Shown: positions 55,119-64,000 of the stretch, one piece after another
Position numbering within the stretch: the first letter of the stretch is position 1
Layout of the letters: every line of letters begins with the position of its first letter
Assembly: GCA_951802195.1 (NCBI GenBank)
Contig: OX637630.1
Location: 806,001 to 870,000, forward strand
Origin: Tausonia pullulans
Lineage: Eukaryota > Basidiomycota > Tremellomycetes > Cystofilobasidiales > Mrakiaceae
Length of the DNA: 64,000 bases
Reading direction: 5' to 3'
The notes under the pieces: model-generated
Databases searched by the model: none
What the model was told of the DNA's origin: nothing
What the model saw: only the letters and a program-made list of their open reading frames with translations
Translations under genes and position numbers: made by a program

Positions 55119-55753
55119 TCAAAAGACGCGAGCACCAATCTTGGCCCTAGGATCCGGCCTAACGAGGACAGTCCCGCCCTCCTCACTCTCGACGCCGAGT
55201 GTGAGAACCTCGGAGTACAACTTGCCGAGTCGGATCCGGTTGACATTCACGACGCAGCAGACTGCGAGAGATCAACCGTCAGTCTGTATAGAATATATTT
55301 CGCAACGGGCATAATCACCCTTGGTGCCAATCAGGGCTTCCGGGTCCGGGTGCTGCTTGACGATTTGGGTGGACGTGCTTTGTGGAAGAAGAGGCCGTCA
55401 GCGCTGAAGTCCGTCTCTTCGCACGTCACACACTGACTTCCTGATCCCAAGGACCGGTCCAAAATCGATGGTCAGGAACATAGCCGGCACCAGGGCTTTC
55501 GGGGTAGGCTTCGCCGCAACTGGCCGACGTTAAGGAAGCGCGGAGGATATCAGCCGCGCGACTTGGCTCAACAACGACGAGTCAGAGCGCCCTCACCGAT
55601 GAGGCCAACACGAACGTCCCAGTTTGGCGGGTCCGAGTTGACGGGGAGGTAGGCTTCCTTGGTCGGGTGCAGCTCGCGCTGCCGCTCCTCCTGCTCAGTG
55701 ACAGGAGGAGCGTCAAGGGCAGGAGCGGGCGAAGGAACGGGATCGGTCGTCAT
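55119..55753 (-). CDS. CsaA/YgjH-type stand-alone tRNA-binding OB-fold protein, 4 exons, 146 aa
   Basis: Exons 55753-55597, 55519-55438, 55377-55319 and 55261-55119, all phases consistent. After a 45-residue polar N-terminus comes the family core: WDVRVGLIVAAKPTPKALVP, then FLTIDFGPVLGIRNTSTQIV, then HPDPEALIGTKVCCVVN, then RIRLGKLYSEVLTLGV, ending PDPRAKIGARVF. This is the order of bacterial CsaA and YgjH (an acid-rich IDFG strand, an SSAQI-like strand, an LIG turn, a VVNFPP-like strand, an SEVLVLG strand), a dimeric EMAP-II-like tRNA-binding fold. CsaA is described in bacteria as an export chaperone and tRNA binder; the role in fungi is unknown. There is no targeting signal beyond the short N-terminus. 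Only the spliced model restores the domain, since every unspliced frame is broken. Confidence 0.75.
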
Positions 55754-56272
55754 TAGGAAGGAGAAGAGGGAGTGTCGAGACTGAGGGTAGGCGACGATGG
55801 GTTAGCGTCGAAGGGAATGCGATGCGAGTCGACGCACAAGAGAGTGAGCCGAGAACGAAGATAGCGAGAGACGGGTTGAGTGTCGGAGGTGAGAGAAAGT
55901 CGAGGGCGTCCAACGGGGGAGAGCGAGCGCGGGGGGAGAGGCAGCCTTCGGCGTTGGCCGCGGGCTCGAGGGATCGCCATCTTTCAGGGCCGTGACTTGA
56001 GCCTTGGTTCAGCGGTGGCGTTTCCTCTTCCTTGTGAGAGAACTCTCCTCACGAAGCAGTCGCGGGCAGATGTGATGAGCGCTCTTTACGACCTCGGCGC
56101 AGCTCCCACGGCGGCCGGTGCCCGCTCGACGAGAGTGACGAGCCGCGTCTTTCCCTCCTAGTCAGCCTCGACTCTCCGTCCACCCACCCACCACGATCCT
56201 CCTTCTTCTCTTATCCTCTGAGGCTATTTACACAACACCACTGCAAAACCTCATTTATTCCGATCCCATCCG
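55754..56272. promoter_or_regulatory. Divergent promoter between the CsaA-like and DUF2015 genes
   Basis: 519 bp between two outward-facing start codons. The right half is CT/CCA-rich on plus. No specific element was recognised. Confidence 0.45.
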
Positions 56273-57305
56273 ATGATCTACCACATCTCCCTCTTCGCTG
56301 TGGTCTGCGTGGTCGCCTGGGCCTTCCACCGTTACCAGCTGGTCTCAGACCATGCGTGAGTCTCGTTATATTCTCCGCCCTCCGTCTCACAGTTTGCTTA
56401 CTGACGGGTGAACCTGTCCAGCCTCCCTTTCCTCCGACGCAAGTTCCCTAGACTCGGCCAGTATACCCAGCTCTCGACCTTCGCGGACCAGTCAGCAGCC
56501 GGGGTGCGTATCTTTGTGATCCCGCCCTCCACCAACGACAACACGCGCTGACGACTCCACATCGGCGGCTGGACTTCTTCCAGCTGAGCAGCTCCAACTT
56601 CGACCTCGAGGCGAACAACACTGGAGACTCGCGCATGGGGCTCGATGAGGCCGGCTCGCGTGAAGTGGAGAGAATCATGCGGGAGGAGGGCGTCACGTTC
56701 GACGAGGTGGGTGCTTCTTTGTCTCTTTCCTCTCTGCTTGCCCGACAAGGTCTATCCGCCCTTTGAATGCAGGAGAAGTCTCTGGTTGGCATGTCTAGCC
56801 CCGGCCCCTTCTCTCTCCCGCGCCCAAGACTGCGTCTTTGTCAAGCCAGTCCGGATTTGGTTCCCAACGTCCCACGCTCGCCAAGAAGGCGAACCGCTGT
56901 CCGCTTTTGCGCTATGGTCGTAGGCAGCTTCGGCCAAGTATAAAGCTCCTCGATCCATGGTCCGGTCGGGCACTCAAGTCGAGGTGCTTTATCCTTGAAG
57001 ACGCGTCGGACTCTTCCGGTCGCGCGCGTAGCTGAAGCCTCGAGGTTGAAGTCTGCTTTGGGGACATGTTTCGCCATTGTGCATGCCGGTTTTCTCCACA
57101 TGTCTTCCACAGCACACACCTGTTGCGCTACGGGTTTCCCTTCACCGAAGAGAGCTGTTGCTGACTGATGGCTCTCGGTACCTTCGTATCCTCGCGCTTC
57201 TGCACACATCAGGCCCGCCTCCGTCGGCATCGCCGTCTGCTCGCCCGGAACAACATCGATGCCACCGGCATGCCGATGGATTCCAAAGCCATCACCCGGC
57301 TTTGA
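56273..57305 (+). CDS. DUF2015 family small membrane-anchored protein, 4 exons, 126 aa
   Basis: Exons 56273-56355, 56422-56503, 56584-56706 and 57213-57305, frame-consistent. An N-terminal membrane span (ISLFAVVCVVAWAFHRY) is followed by the family core SNFDLEANNTGDSRMGLDEA, then REVERIMREEGVTFDEARL, and the C-terminal NNIDATGMPMDSKAITRL. That matches the fungal DUF2015 pattern (a small conserved protein of unknown function, usually 110-130 aa). The final exon is separated by a 506-nt intron, far longer than its neighbours. Without the last exon the family C-terminus is missing, which supports the long intron. Confidence 0.75.
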
Positions 57306-58169
57306 TATTCCGCTGGAGATCTTTACCCTTGATATACCCCGTGATGCCTTAACTTCTTCGCTTCTTTGATCTACTTCTTCATTCCCTCCTTGTTGCTTCC
57401 TCCTAGTTCCCACTTGTTCCGTTGTCTCTCGCCTCTAATCATTTCTTGTTCGCAGTTCTCGATGCTAGTGAGGCTCGGTCGGCCGCGCGTGTCTGTGAGA
57501 GAAGGCTGCGCCATCGCTCTCCAGTTTGCAGCCCACAACATTTTCTCATCGGCACAGGATTTAGACGCTTGGCTCTGCTGGCGGCGAGCCATCCTGAGAA
57601 TGTGGAATAGTGGTCGATCAGCAGGCACGTCAGTAGACTCAGGCGTGCGCTTTTCTTCTCACAAACGCTGCTGCTGGCTGCTGACGGCCACTAACTCCAT
57701 TTACTCGACGTCTGTCACCTTCGAGCCCGCAGTTTTCTCGCTACGAGATGTTTCTTATGGGGGAGCAAGCGAGTTGTCAAGCGCGGGCTAGGCTAAACAT
57801 TCCTTGCAAACGCTGTGCGGCGTCGAGCGGTTGCTACCGTGTTGGAGTGTCTGTCACCAACCTCTAAGGGTGTACGGCATCAACTTGTATGGTTGCTTGG
57901 CCATTCCAGGGTCGGGCTGATCCATCAGCATGCTCGCTTGACAGTAAGTTTTTGTCAAATACATTCTTGAAGCTCGCTTGGACGCTTGGACGTGCGCGCG
58001 GCGCAGCCAGGGACCAACGCCGCCGACCTCCGTGTGTTGGGCTTGTCCATGCAACTAACGCTCCATCGTATGGCGCTTTTTTTTCACAGAGATATAAAGC
58101 CCGGCTGCTTCAGAAGACTTTACATCCATGCTCATCTCCCCCTTCCCTTCTTCATTCTACTCCATCATA
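57306..58169. other. Intergenic, 864 bp
   Basis: No supported gene. Short frames only. The last 100 bp before 58170 is CT-rich, consistent with a promoter. Confidence 0.5.
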
Positions 58170-60459
58170 ATGTCTGTCCTCCTTCCTCTTCTCCCTCTCG
58201 TGGGCGTCCTCACCGCGATGACGGACACCTGTCTCGCCATCCCAACTCGTGGTGCGGCTGATGGCACTTCACTCTTCGTCTCGCGCTCCAACGATGCCAC
58301 GGGTGCCAATGGGACGGCGGTCTCCTGGGTCGCATGCGAGGGCGCCGAGGTCGCCGCTCAGTTCCCCAAGCTCTCCTGCGCGACGTTCGTGGTGCCGCTG
58401 GATCACTCTAAGCCGGAGAACGGGAGAACCGTGGCCCTCAAGCTCGCCAAGTGGGCTGCAGACGATGGTATTCAAAGGCTCGGGACGCTATTCCTCAACC
58501 CGTGAATGCTATACGCTCATTGAAAGTGACGAGGCGAGATGCTGATCACATCTCATCCTCCCCATAGAGGCGGACCTGGTGGATCCGGTGTCGAAACCAT
58601 CCAGGCTCAAGGACCGTTGATCTCGCAAATCACCGGTGGAGTCTACGACGCCGTGTCCTGGGATCCTCGTGGGGTCGGCTCATACCGGTGAGCCATCAGA
58701 TCAATCTCGTCAGTCATGTGCGTTGCTCACCATGGATCTCCCAGCTGCTTTGCCTCTACTCTCGACGAGTCCCTCTTCCTCGCTTCCTACCCACCCGAGC
58801 CGACTCTTCCCCCAGATATCTGCGTCCAAAAGGACGCTCTCCCTATTTACAAGGCCCAAATGCAGCGCAAGGTCGCCCTCGACGGTCTTCGTACCCGTCA
58901 ATGCGAGGCTATTAACGCAGAGATCGCGCCGTTCCTTGGGACGTCAAGCACCGTCCGTGATTTGAATCTGATGGCGCGGGCACTTTGGAAGAAAGGGGAT
59001 GCAGAGGAGGGGATCAATTACTGGGGTATCTCTTACGGAAGCGCGATCGGTGCCTATCTGTGAGTTGTTGAGGCTTGATACCGGCTGTCGATTTAGAAGA
59101 TCTGGAATGACCTTGACTCCTTGCAGCACCGGCATGTTCCCCCACCGCGTCGGGAGGGTCATTCTCGACGGTGTCGTCCCGGTATCGCAGTGGGCGAACG
59201 GCGACCAGAGCGAGATCACACGATACATTTATCGTGACACCGATAAAGCCTTCATCAGCTTTGCCGAAGAGTGTGCCAAGGTCCGCCGTTGTAATCAGTA
59301 TCTCATTCATCGATGTGATCTTTTGACCTTGGCTCGACCGTTTACAGGCCGGACCCTCTCGGTGCGCCCTCGCTCCCTCGACCAAAGACTCCTCTATCAA
59401 CTCCTCCGCTTGGAGCATCATCAAAGAGATTGAAGAGCTCCTGGAGAAGACCTACGAGACACCTCTCCTGGTCGCCGACGCACAAACGCCCGGCGTCCTC
59501 GCAGCAGCTCAGATTACGACGTGGATCTCCTCTCTCCTCTCCTCGCCTCGGACCTGGCCCAGCATGGCCCTGGGTGAGTAAACGGATCGCCATCTCTTCT
59601 ACATAGGCTACTCATATGAACTTACATCACCGAATAAGCTCTCCGCGCGGCTGTCGATGGCAACGGCACGGCGATTTTGAACGCCATCGCTACCTCGTCG
59701 TCATACAATGCCTCAGCCCCTGCCTCAGACAACTTTGCGAACCAGGGTACGCAGCAGGTTTTCCCAATAGGTGCCTCCCTCTCCAACCCTTCAACTGACA
59801 CATCTTCGACGCATGCTTCAGCGATTCGGTGCAATGACGCCCGCCCCTCCGGCGGGGACCCCCTCGATGACAAGGCGATCCTCGAGGAGCTTATCGACGA
59901 GGAGCTTTATCTGACGGAGAACGTCTCCTACTGGTTTGGAAGGATGAATGACGGCGCAAGGTGCCGGAACACGAGGGTCACTGAGGGCGGCTTTGGACGG
60001 GTGAGCCGTCAGGGTCCATTTCGTTGGGGTGGCTTGATTGCTGCTGACAGGTTTTCGTGTTCAGTTCACCGGACCTTTCAACACTACGCTCAATAACCCA
60101 ATCCTACTCATCGGAAACACGGTGCGTACGACTGTGTCTCCTTCCCACTGACTCGAATGCTTATCATGGATCTTATAATCCAGGCCGACCCAACTACCTC
60201 CATTCAGAACGCAATCGAGTTCCAGGCTCTCCAGCCTCAGACACGCATTGTCCAGCAAGATGGACCTGGTGTGCGTTCTCCCTTCCTTGCAATCCTCCTT
60301 GAGCACTGACCGACGAATTATCTCGTACAGCACACATCCTTCGTCCTCAACAGCATGTGTACCCTCCGCATTGCCCAGACTTACCTCGTCACAGGCCAGC
60401 TTCCCGAAGGCAACACGCTGTGCCCTGTTGACGAGGTGATCTTCTCAGCGGCCGCCTGA
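58170..60459 (+). CDS. Secreted alpha/beta-hydrolase, TAP-like (S33) serine peptidase, 10 exons, 576 aa
   Basis: Exons 58170-58501, 58568-58687, 58745-59059, 59127-59280, 59348-59573, 59639-59770, 59822-60000, 60065-60121, 60184-60270 and 60331-60459. The N-terminus is hydrophobic (VLLPLLPLVGVLTA), a signal peptide. VPLDHSKP and NPGGPGGSG (oxyanion loop) are followed by YDAVSWDPRGVG. The nucleophile elbow is WGISYGSAIG (Ser about residue 246). The acid is in IGNTADPTTS (Asp about 507), and the His is in GPGHTS (about 535) within the C-terminal TAP-like domain. The triad is complete. Family members include tripeptidyl aminopeptidases and related esterases secreted by fungi and actinomycetes. 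It is likely extracellular nutrient peptidase activity, with unknown specificity. Several N-x-S/T sites fit a secreted protein. Confidence 0.88.
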
Positions 60460-60575
60460 CGGCCACACCACTCCTTACTCCTTCTTTTCCTTATGTAAAA
60501 ACGGGGGTTCCTCTTCGTTGTTAGTTTCATACTGTCCTTATTTTCCCTCTCCCCCAAAAATAACTACTCAAAACC

Positions 60576-62562
60576 CTATGGACACTCTTGTGCTAAACGT
60601 CGGCCTCTCATGGAGGCAAAACGCTCAAGCGCGATGGTGTAAGCATGGGCCATTATCATGAATTCCCAACGATGCCTTGTGATCTTCCCTTCACTCATTA
60701 ACATTCCAGAACCTTCTCGAGCATGTCCATTTTCTGTTTGAGCGTGGTGGAACGAAGGGACGCGGTCAGTATCGGGGTCCTTCGATTTACCGACTCGCAA
60801 AAATGTGTACTGACAAAGGAAGTAAGTCATGCTGCAAAATAAATGAGGATTGAGCGTCAGCCTCCATTCTTTAGTCAGTGCGTGGCGGCAAGATAGCGGA
60901 ACGTACTTGTCGGCGCCGAAGCCGTAGCTGCAGGGCGACAAGTCCAGGTCAGCTTCTGCGGAGTAGAGTGAAACCTCCTGACGATGAAAGACTCACGGAG
61001 AGTGCTTGTATCCGGGAACTTTCGGAGGATAGCGAATACCGGTAGCATTGAGAGGGCACGAGGTAAAGTTTGAAGGAGGAGGGACGGGCTGCGATGGGGA
61101 TTTAAGTGGGGGGTCAGGTGGCGCGGGCGGAGAGAATGGAGAAGTGGTCGGGAACTCACGATGTAGGCTCCGTCCTGGGCGGTTCCGTAGACGTTCTTTA
61201 GGGCCGAAAATAGTTAGGGAATGAACCTTTGCTGGGAGTTGGAACTGGCAGGAAACTCACGAAGTTGTACCAAACCTCGGCGAGGTTGCCGTTCTTGTCA
61301 CAAGTGATAGTCGCGTTTTGACCAAAGCCCGTGCGGAGCGCAGTCTGGAAGTCGCTGTAGAGGTACGTCCTGTTGGCCGACGGGGTGATTCCGGCGTTTT
61401 CGAGCCAGCGGTAGGTCGGGAGAAGGTGGTACTGCTTGAGAGCAGCACGGAAGTCTGACGAGAGAACAGAGAAGTTTCAGACCGGGCTTCCACTGCCGCT
61501 GGACGACGTCTTTGGAGACTCACACTCAATGTGCTCCTGACCCTCGATGTAGTTGTCACCGTAGCACTCTTTGTTAAAGGTGCTTATGCACGAGCCGTGC
61601 TTGAGAGTCTGGGGGAGGAGAGTACGTGATCAGCGTCTAATGCTCGCCCTCGATATGTTGATCAAGACGCGTAACGGAGCTCACCTCATGCGCGTAGAAT
61701 GAGGCGTCGGATGTAGTGTCCGAGACCCAGAACTGCTGCATTTCGTAGAAGAGGTCCAAGGCATTGTTGTCCTGGAAGATCTGCTCGAGGTTTGGGAGGG
61801 TCGCGTTGGCACCATCAGGGAGACAGTAGGCAGGATAGGTGCCTGTCAGCCACCGAGCAAAGTCGATGTGAAGTAGGGAAACGTCGAAGTCGATCAGCAT
61901 CAATGGTGCGCACAATGTTCACAGACAGGGGCAAGTCGACTAACCGTCGCAGTAGTCGGGCCCTATAGAGTAAAGAATGCGCGGAGGTCAGCCAGTAGGT
62001 CCCATATGCAAGTAAGCTATAGCGGGGGAATGTACAGAGGCCGTGGACGGTGAACTGCTTGTCGAGACCTGCGAATTCAAGGCAGGGGCACCATCCGGGT
62101 CGGTCTGTTAGTAGAGTGCGCTTTATCACTCTGTCAATATCTCCGCCTTATCGATCCGCACCAGAGATAGGGCTCCAAATCTGGGTCTGGAGGACGAGTC
62201 CTCCCTGAATAGCGGACGAGCATGCAGCGTCAGCAAGGAAACAGATTCGGGAGAGCGGTCTTGAATCCCGCCCGATAAATGCTCTCTTTATCCCTATCGG
62301 CTAGCGCCGAAAGTCGAGATGACCGGTTCCCCGATTCCAGCTTCACACGTCTTCCATTTCACGCCGAGAGACCGTCTGCACTCACCGGGTTGATAGAGCA
62401 GCACTTGAGCTCGTCCTTGATCGCCGGGGCCGTCTTGTTGTTCGTGCAAGAGAGGGGGAGCCACTCGGTCGCCTTGCATTGGGGGAAGGACGCCGCGTAC
62501 GGGTTGCGGATAGCGAGGGCCGCCGAGGGGATGAGGGCAGCAGCAGCGAGGAGACCGAGCAT
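60576..62562 (-). CDS. Secreted RNase T2, 11 exons, about 370 aa
   Basis: Exons: 62562-62386, 62204-62162, 62068-62036, 61962-61945, 61842-61685, 61608-61524, 61454-61261, 61195-61160, 61088-60997, 60927-60907 and 60831-60576. A signal peptide (about 1-17) is followed by LVLQTQIW and the first catalytic block FTVHGLWPDYC. The second is FYAHETLKHGSC, keeping His, Glu, Lys and His, but with Thr where Trp is usual after HE. Cysteines typical of the family follow, up to SNFTSCPLNATGIRYPPK. RNase T2 cuts single-stranded RNA through a 2',3'-cyclic phosphate in the vacuole or outside the cell. The C-terminal ~85 residues (last exon) do not look like the family core and are tentative. The last intron is 75 nt, in frame and free of stops, so retention would give a 395-aa form. 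Confidence 0.83.
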
Positions 62563-63049
62563 GTTTTTACTGAGAGGAGAAGGTGGAGGTTGTGGTTGAA
62601 GAGAAAAAGACTGTAGAAATCCCTGAGGAGGAGAAAGGGACGAAAGAGCCGGAGACTTGTCTCGTCGTTCGGAGGAGATCGCACGTTGGACGGCCGCCCA
62701 TCGCCAGAACGCACACGTTGAGCTAGGGACCACGTGGACGAATCTCGCCCCGGGAGCCTGTGTGCTCTTCCCCCTTCCCTCTTGGTCCTATTATATCTGA
62801 CCTTGCTCGAGCTCGCTCCACGGGATGCGGAACTTTTCCGGCTGAGAGTCACGCGCTCATCTCAATCTCAAGGGCAGGGACAGCATGGACAAGTGCGATC
62901 AAGACGCCGTCGCCGTTTGACTGACACGCTTAAGCGAATAGCAATCGCAGCAACGTGGTACTCGTCATGTCATCAAATGAACTCCATGATCCTCCCTCCC
63001 CTTTCCCCCCACCAGCACTGGTCGGTAACAGTTGGGAGGCAAGATACTC
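62563..63049. other. Intergenic, RNase T2 promoter and Med14-like 3' flank
   Basis: 487 bp, no gene recognised. It is pyrimidine-rich on minus near the RNase T2 start. Confidence 0.5.
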
Positions 63050-64000
63050 CTACTCCGCCTCCATCTCCTCCTTCTTCCCCGGTGAACTGAGCGCAGCGAC
63101 TATCTCCCTATTCAAAGTCGCCAGCACCTGGCCGATAAAGCCCGCCTCGCACAGAAGGCCCTCTTCGCCTAGACTCATCACAGGGGGCAGCTCAGCAGCC
63201 ATACCTTGCCGCTCCTCTTCGCTTTCGCCCTCGTCGACCCTCCCGGCTCCTCGTCCCTCGTCAATCTCCATGGCACTGCTGCCGCCGCCCACAGCGCTCC
63301 GGCGAACCGCGTCGCGCGCTCGGTCAAAGAGCGCAGCGCATCCCCCTGGGATAGGTTCAAACCGCACGCGCCGATCCGCAGGCGCCGCTGCTAGTGGTGG
63401 CAGGAGTTGGTGATGGCTTAACCCAGGCGGTGGAGGCATGGGCGACATCGGGGCGAGAACCGTCGCAGCATCTTGGATGAGGTATTTTGGGCTAGTTGAT
63501 GGCGAGGAGAGAGCAAGCGTGTAGACGAGGCCAACCCTAGAGAGGCAATACTTTCAGTACATAGTTCAGCTAAGGCCATCGTTTTCGGTACAAACCTGTG
63601 CCGAGGGGCTTCGTAGATGAAGCAGAAGCATGAGATCGACCTCTGCCACAGGTTGATCGAGACGGGTGCCGTCGGAGCCTCGAGTGTCAACGTCGCTTGA
63701 ATGAGCGGGAGCGTCGATCGCAGCAGCTGGATAGCGTCCAACAGGCTGCCACCTTGGTCTGACGTGTTGAGGAGCTCCCGGAAGAGCGAAGTCATGCGCG
63801 TGTGCGGGTTCTCCGTCGGTCCCGGAGCAGCTGGATCTGAGTCAACGACGCCAAAGGAGACGTCGTATGACCCGGGCGAGTGCGAGCCGGCGACTTCGGG
63901 CTTCCAGCCAATGGAGCAGACGAGGCCCGGCGCGTACAGGAATGTGACGGTCTGAAGATCGAAGTACGTCATCTGAAGGCCCGGGTCCTTGAGGCGGTTG
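63050..64000 (-). CDS. C-terminal part of a Mediator Med14/Rgr1-like protein (runs off window)
   Basis: Two exons are visible: from beyond 64000 down to 63596, and 63536-63050. The text reads RLKDPGLQMTYFDLQTVTFL, then IGWKPEVAGSH, TRMTSLFRELLNTSDQGGSL, LRSTLPLIQATLTLEA, NLWQRSISCFCFIYEAPRHR and VGLVYTLALSS. The pattern of a beta-strand pair, an LL-rich helix and a W-R-S-I-x-x-F-x-x-Y strand fits the distal repeats of fungal Med14. The tail ends in an acidic linker and a last helix (GFIGQVLATLNREIVAALSS). Med14 is the backbone joining Mediator head, middle and tail in the nucleus. Only about 300 residues of a usually >1000-residue protein are seen, and the identification is by pattern alone. 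Confidence 0.5.

Noticed and set aside
56707-57212. A separate gene inside the long DUF2015 intron
   Set aside because: Frames on both strands are short, mixed in codon use and lack recognisable domains.
1-64000. CRISPR arrays, ribosomal RNA genes, bacterial operons
   Set aside because: No spaced direct repeats, rRNA signatures or polycistronic layout; introns throughout show a nuclear fungal genome.

Overview
This window is nuclear DNA of a basidiomycete fungus. Genes are closely packed on both strands and split by many short introns (mostly 50-120 nt, GT-AG, often with a CTGAC-like branch point). Base composition is GC-rich, and the gene set is fungal: Crz1, SAGA Sgf11, Bre1, endopolyphosphatase, a GH128 glucanase, DUF2015 and a Pex14/17-like peroxin. 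Gene structure and protein wording look most like Pucciniomycotina red yeasts (Microbotryomycetes), but that placement is inference. There is no bacterial operon structure, CRISPR array, prophage or recognisable intact transposon.

Layout from left to right. 1-0.9 kb: no gene. 0.9-8.1 kb: three head-to-tail arrestin-like genes on the minus strand; A and B are intact with the same eight-exon plan, C is decayed. 8.8-10.8 kb: secreted GH128 glucanase (-) with a coding minisatellite. 11-13.5 kb: gene desert with tRNA-Gly(UCC) and a (GAGAGG)n microsatellite. 13.5-14.8 kb: PRKRIP1-like splicing factor (+). 15.0-18.7 kb: Bre1 (-). 19.1-21.5 kb: unknown disordered proline/charge-rich protein (+). 21.9-24.1 kb: M14 carboxypeptidase with a Lys-rich insert (+). 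24.9-27.3 kb: 4CL/acyl-CoA-ligase-like enzyme ending in SKL (+). 27.6-30.5 kb: endopolyphosphatase (+). 30.8-36.1 kb: Vps8 (+). 36.3-39.0 kb: sphingosine-1-phosphate lyase (-). 39.4 kb: tRNA-Thr(AGU) (-), followed by a 2-kb desert holding one short coding-like remnant. 41.5-42.9 kb: Sgf11 (-). 43.1 kb: small membrane protein (+). 44.1-45.8 kb: zinc alcohol dehydrogenase (-). 47.2-48.7 kb: Pex14/17-like peroxin (+). 49.0-52.7 kb: Crz1-like factor (-). 53.7-54.9 kb: four-EF-hand calmodulin-like gene (-). 55.1-55.8 kb: CsaA/YgjH-like tRNA-binding-fold protein (-). 56.3-57.3 kb: DUF2015 (+). 58.2-60.5 kb: secreted TAP-like serine peptidase (+). 60.6-62.6 kb: RNase T2 (-). 63.0-64.0 kb: C-terminal part of a Mediator Med14-like gene (-), running off the window.

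Several genes belong to shared pathways. Bre1 adds and the Sgf11-containing SAGA module removes H2B ubiquitin. The calmodulin-like gene lies about 1 kb upstream of the Crz1-like gene, and Crz1 is the target of calmodulin-activated calcineurin. The SKL-tailed ligase and the Pex14/17-like protein are both peroxisomal. Ppn1, Vps8, RNase T2 and the M14 carboxypeptidase are endolysosomal or secretory functions. Exon boundaries were placed by hand from reading frame and splice consensus. Each model given as exact is frame-consistent throughout, but single-base errors in coordinates are possible.
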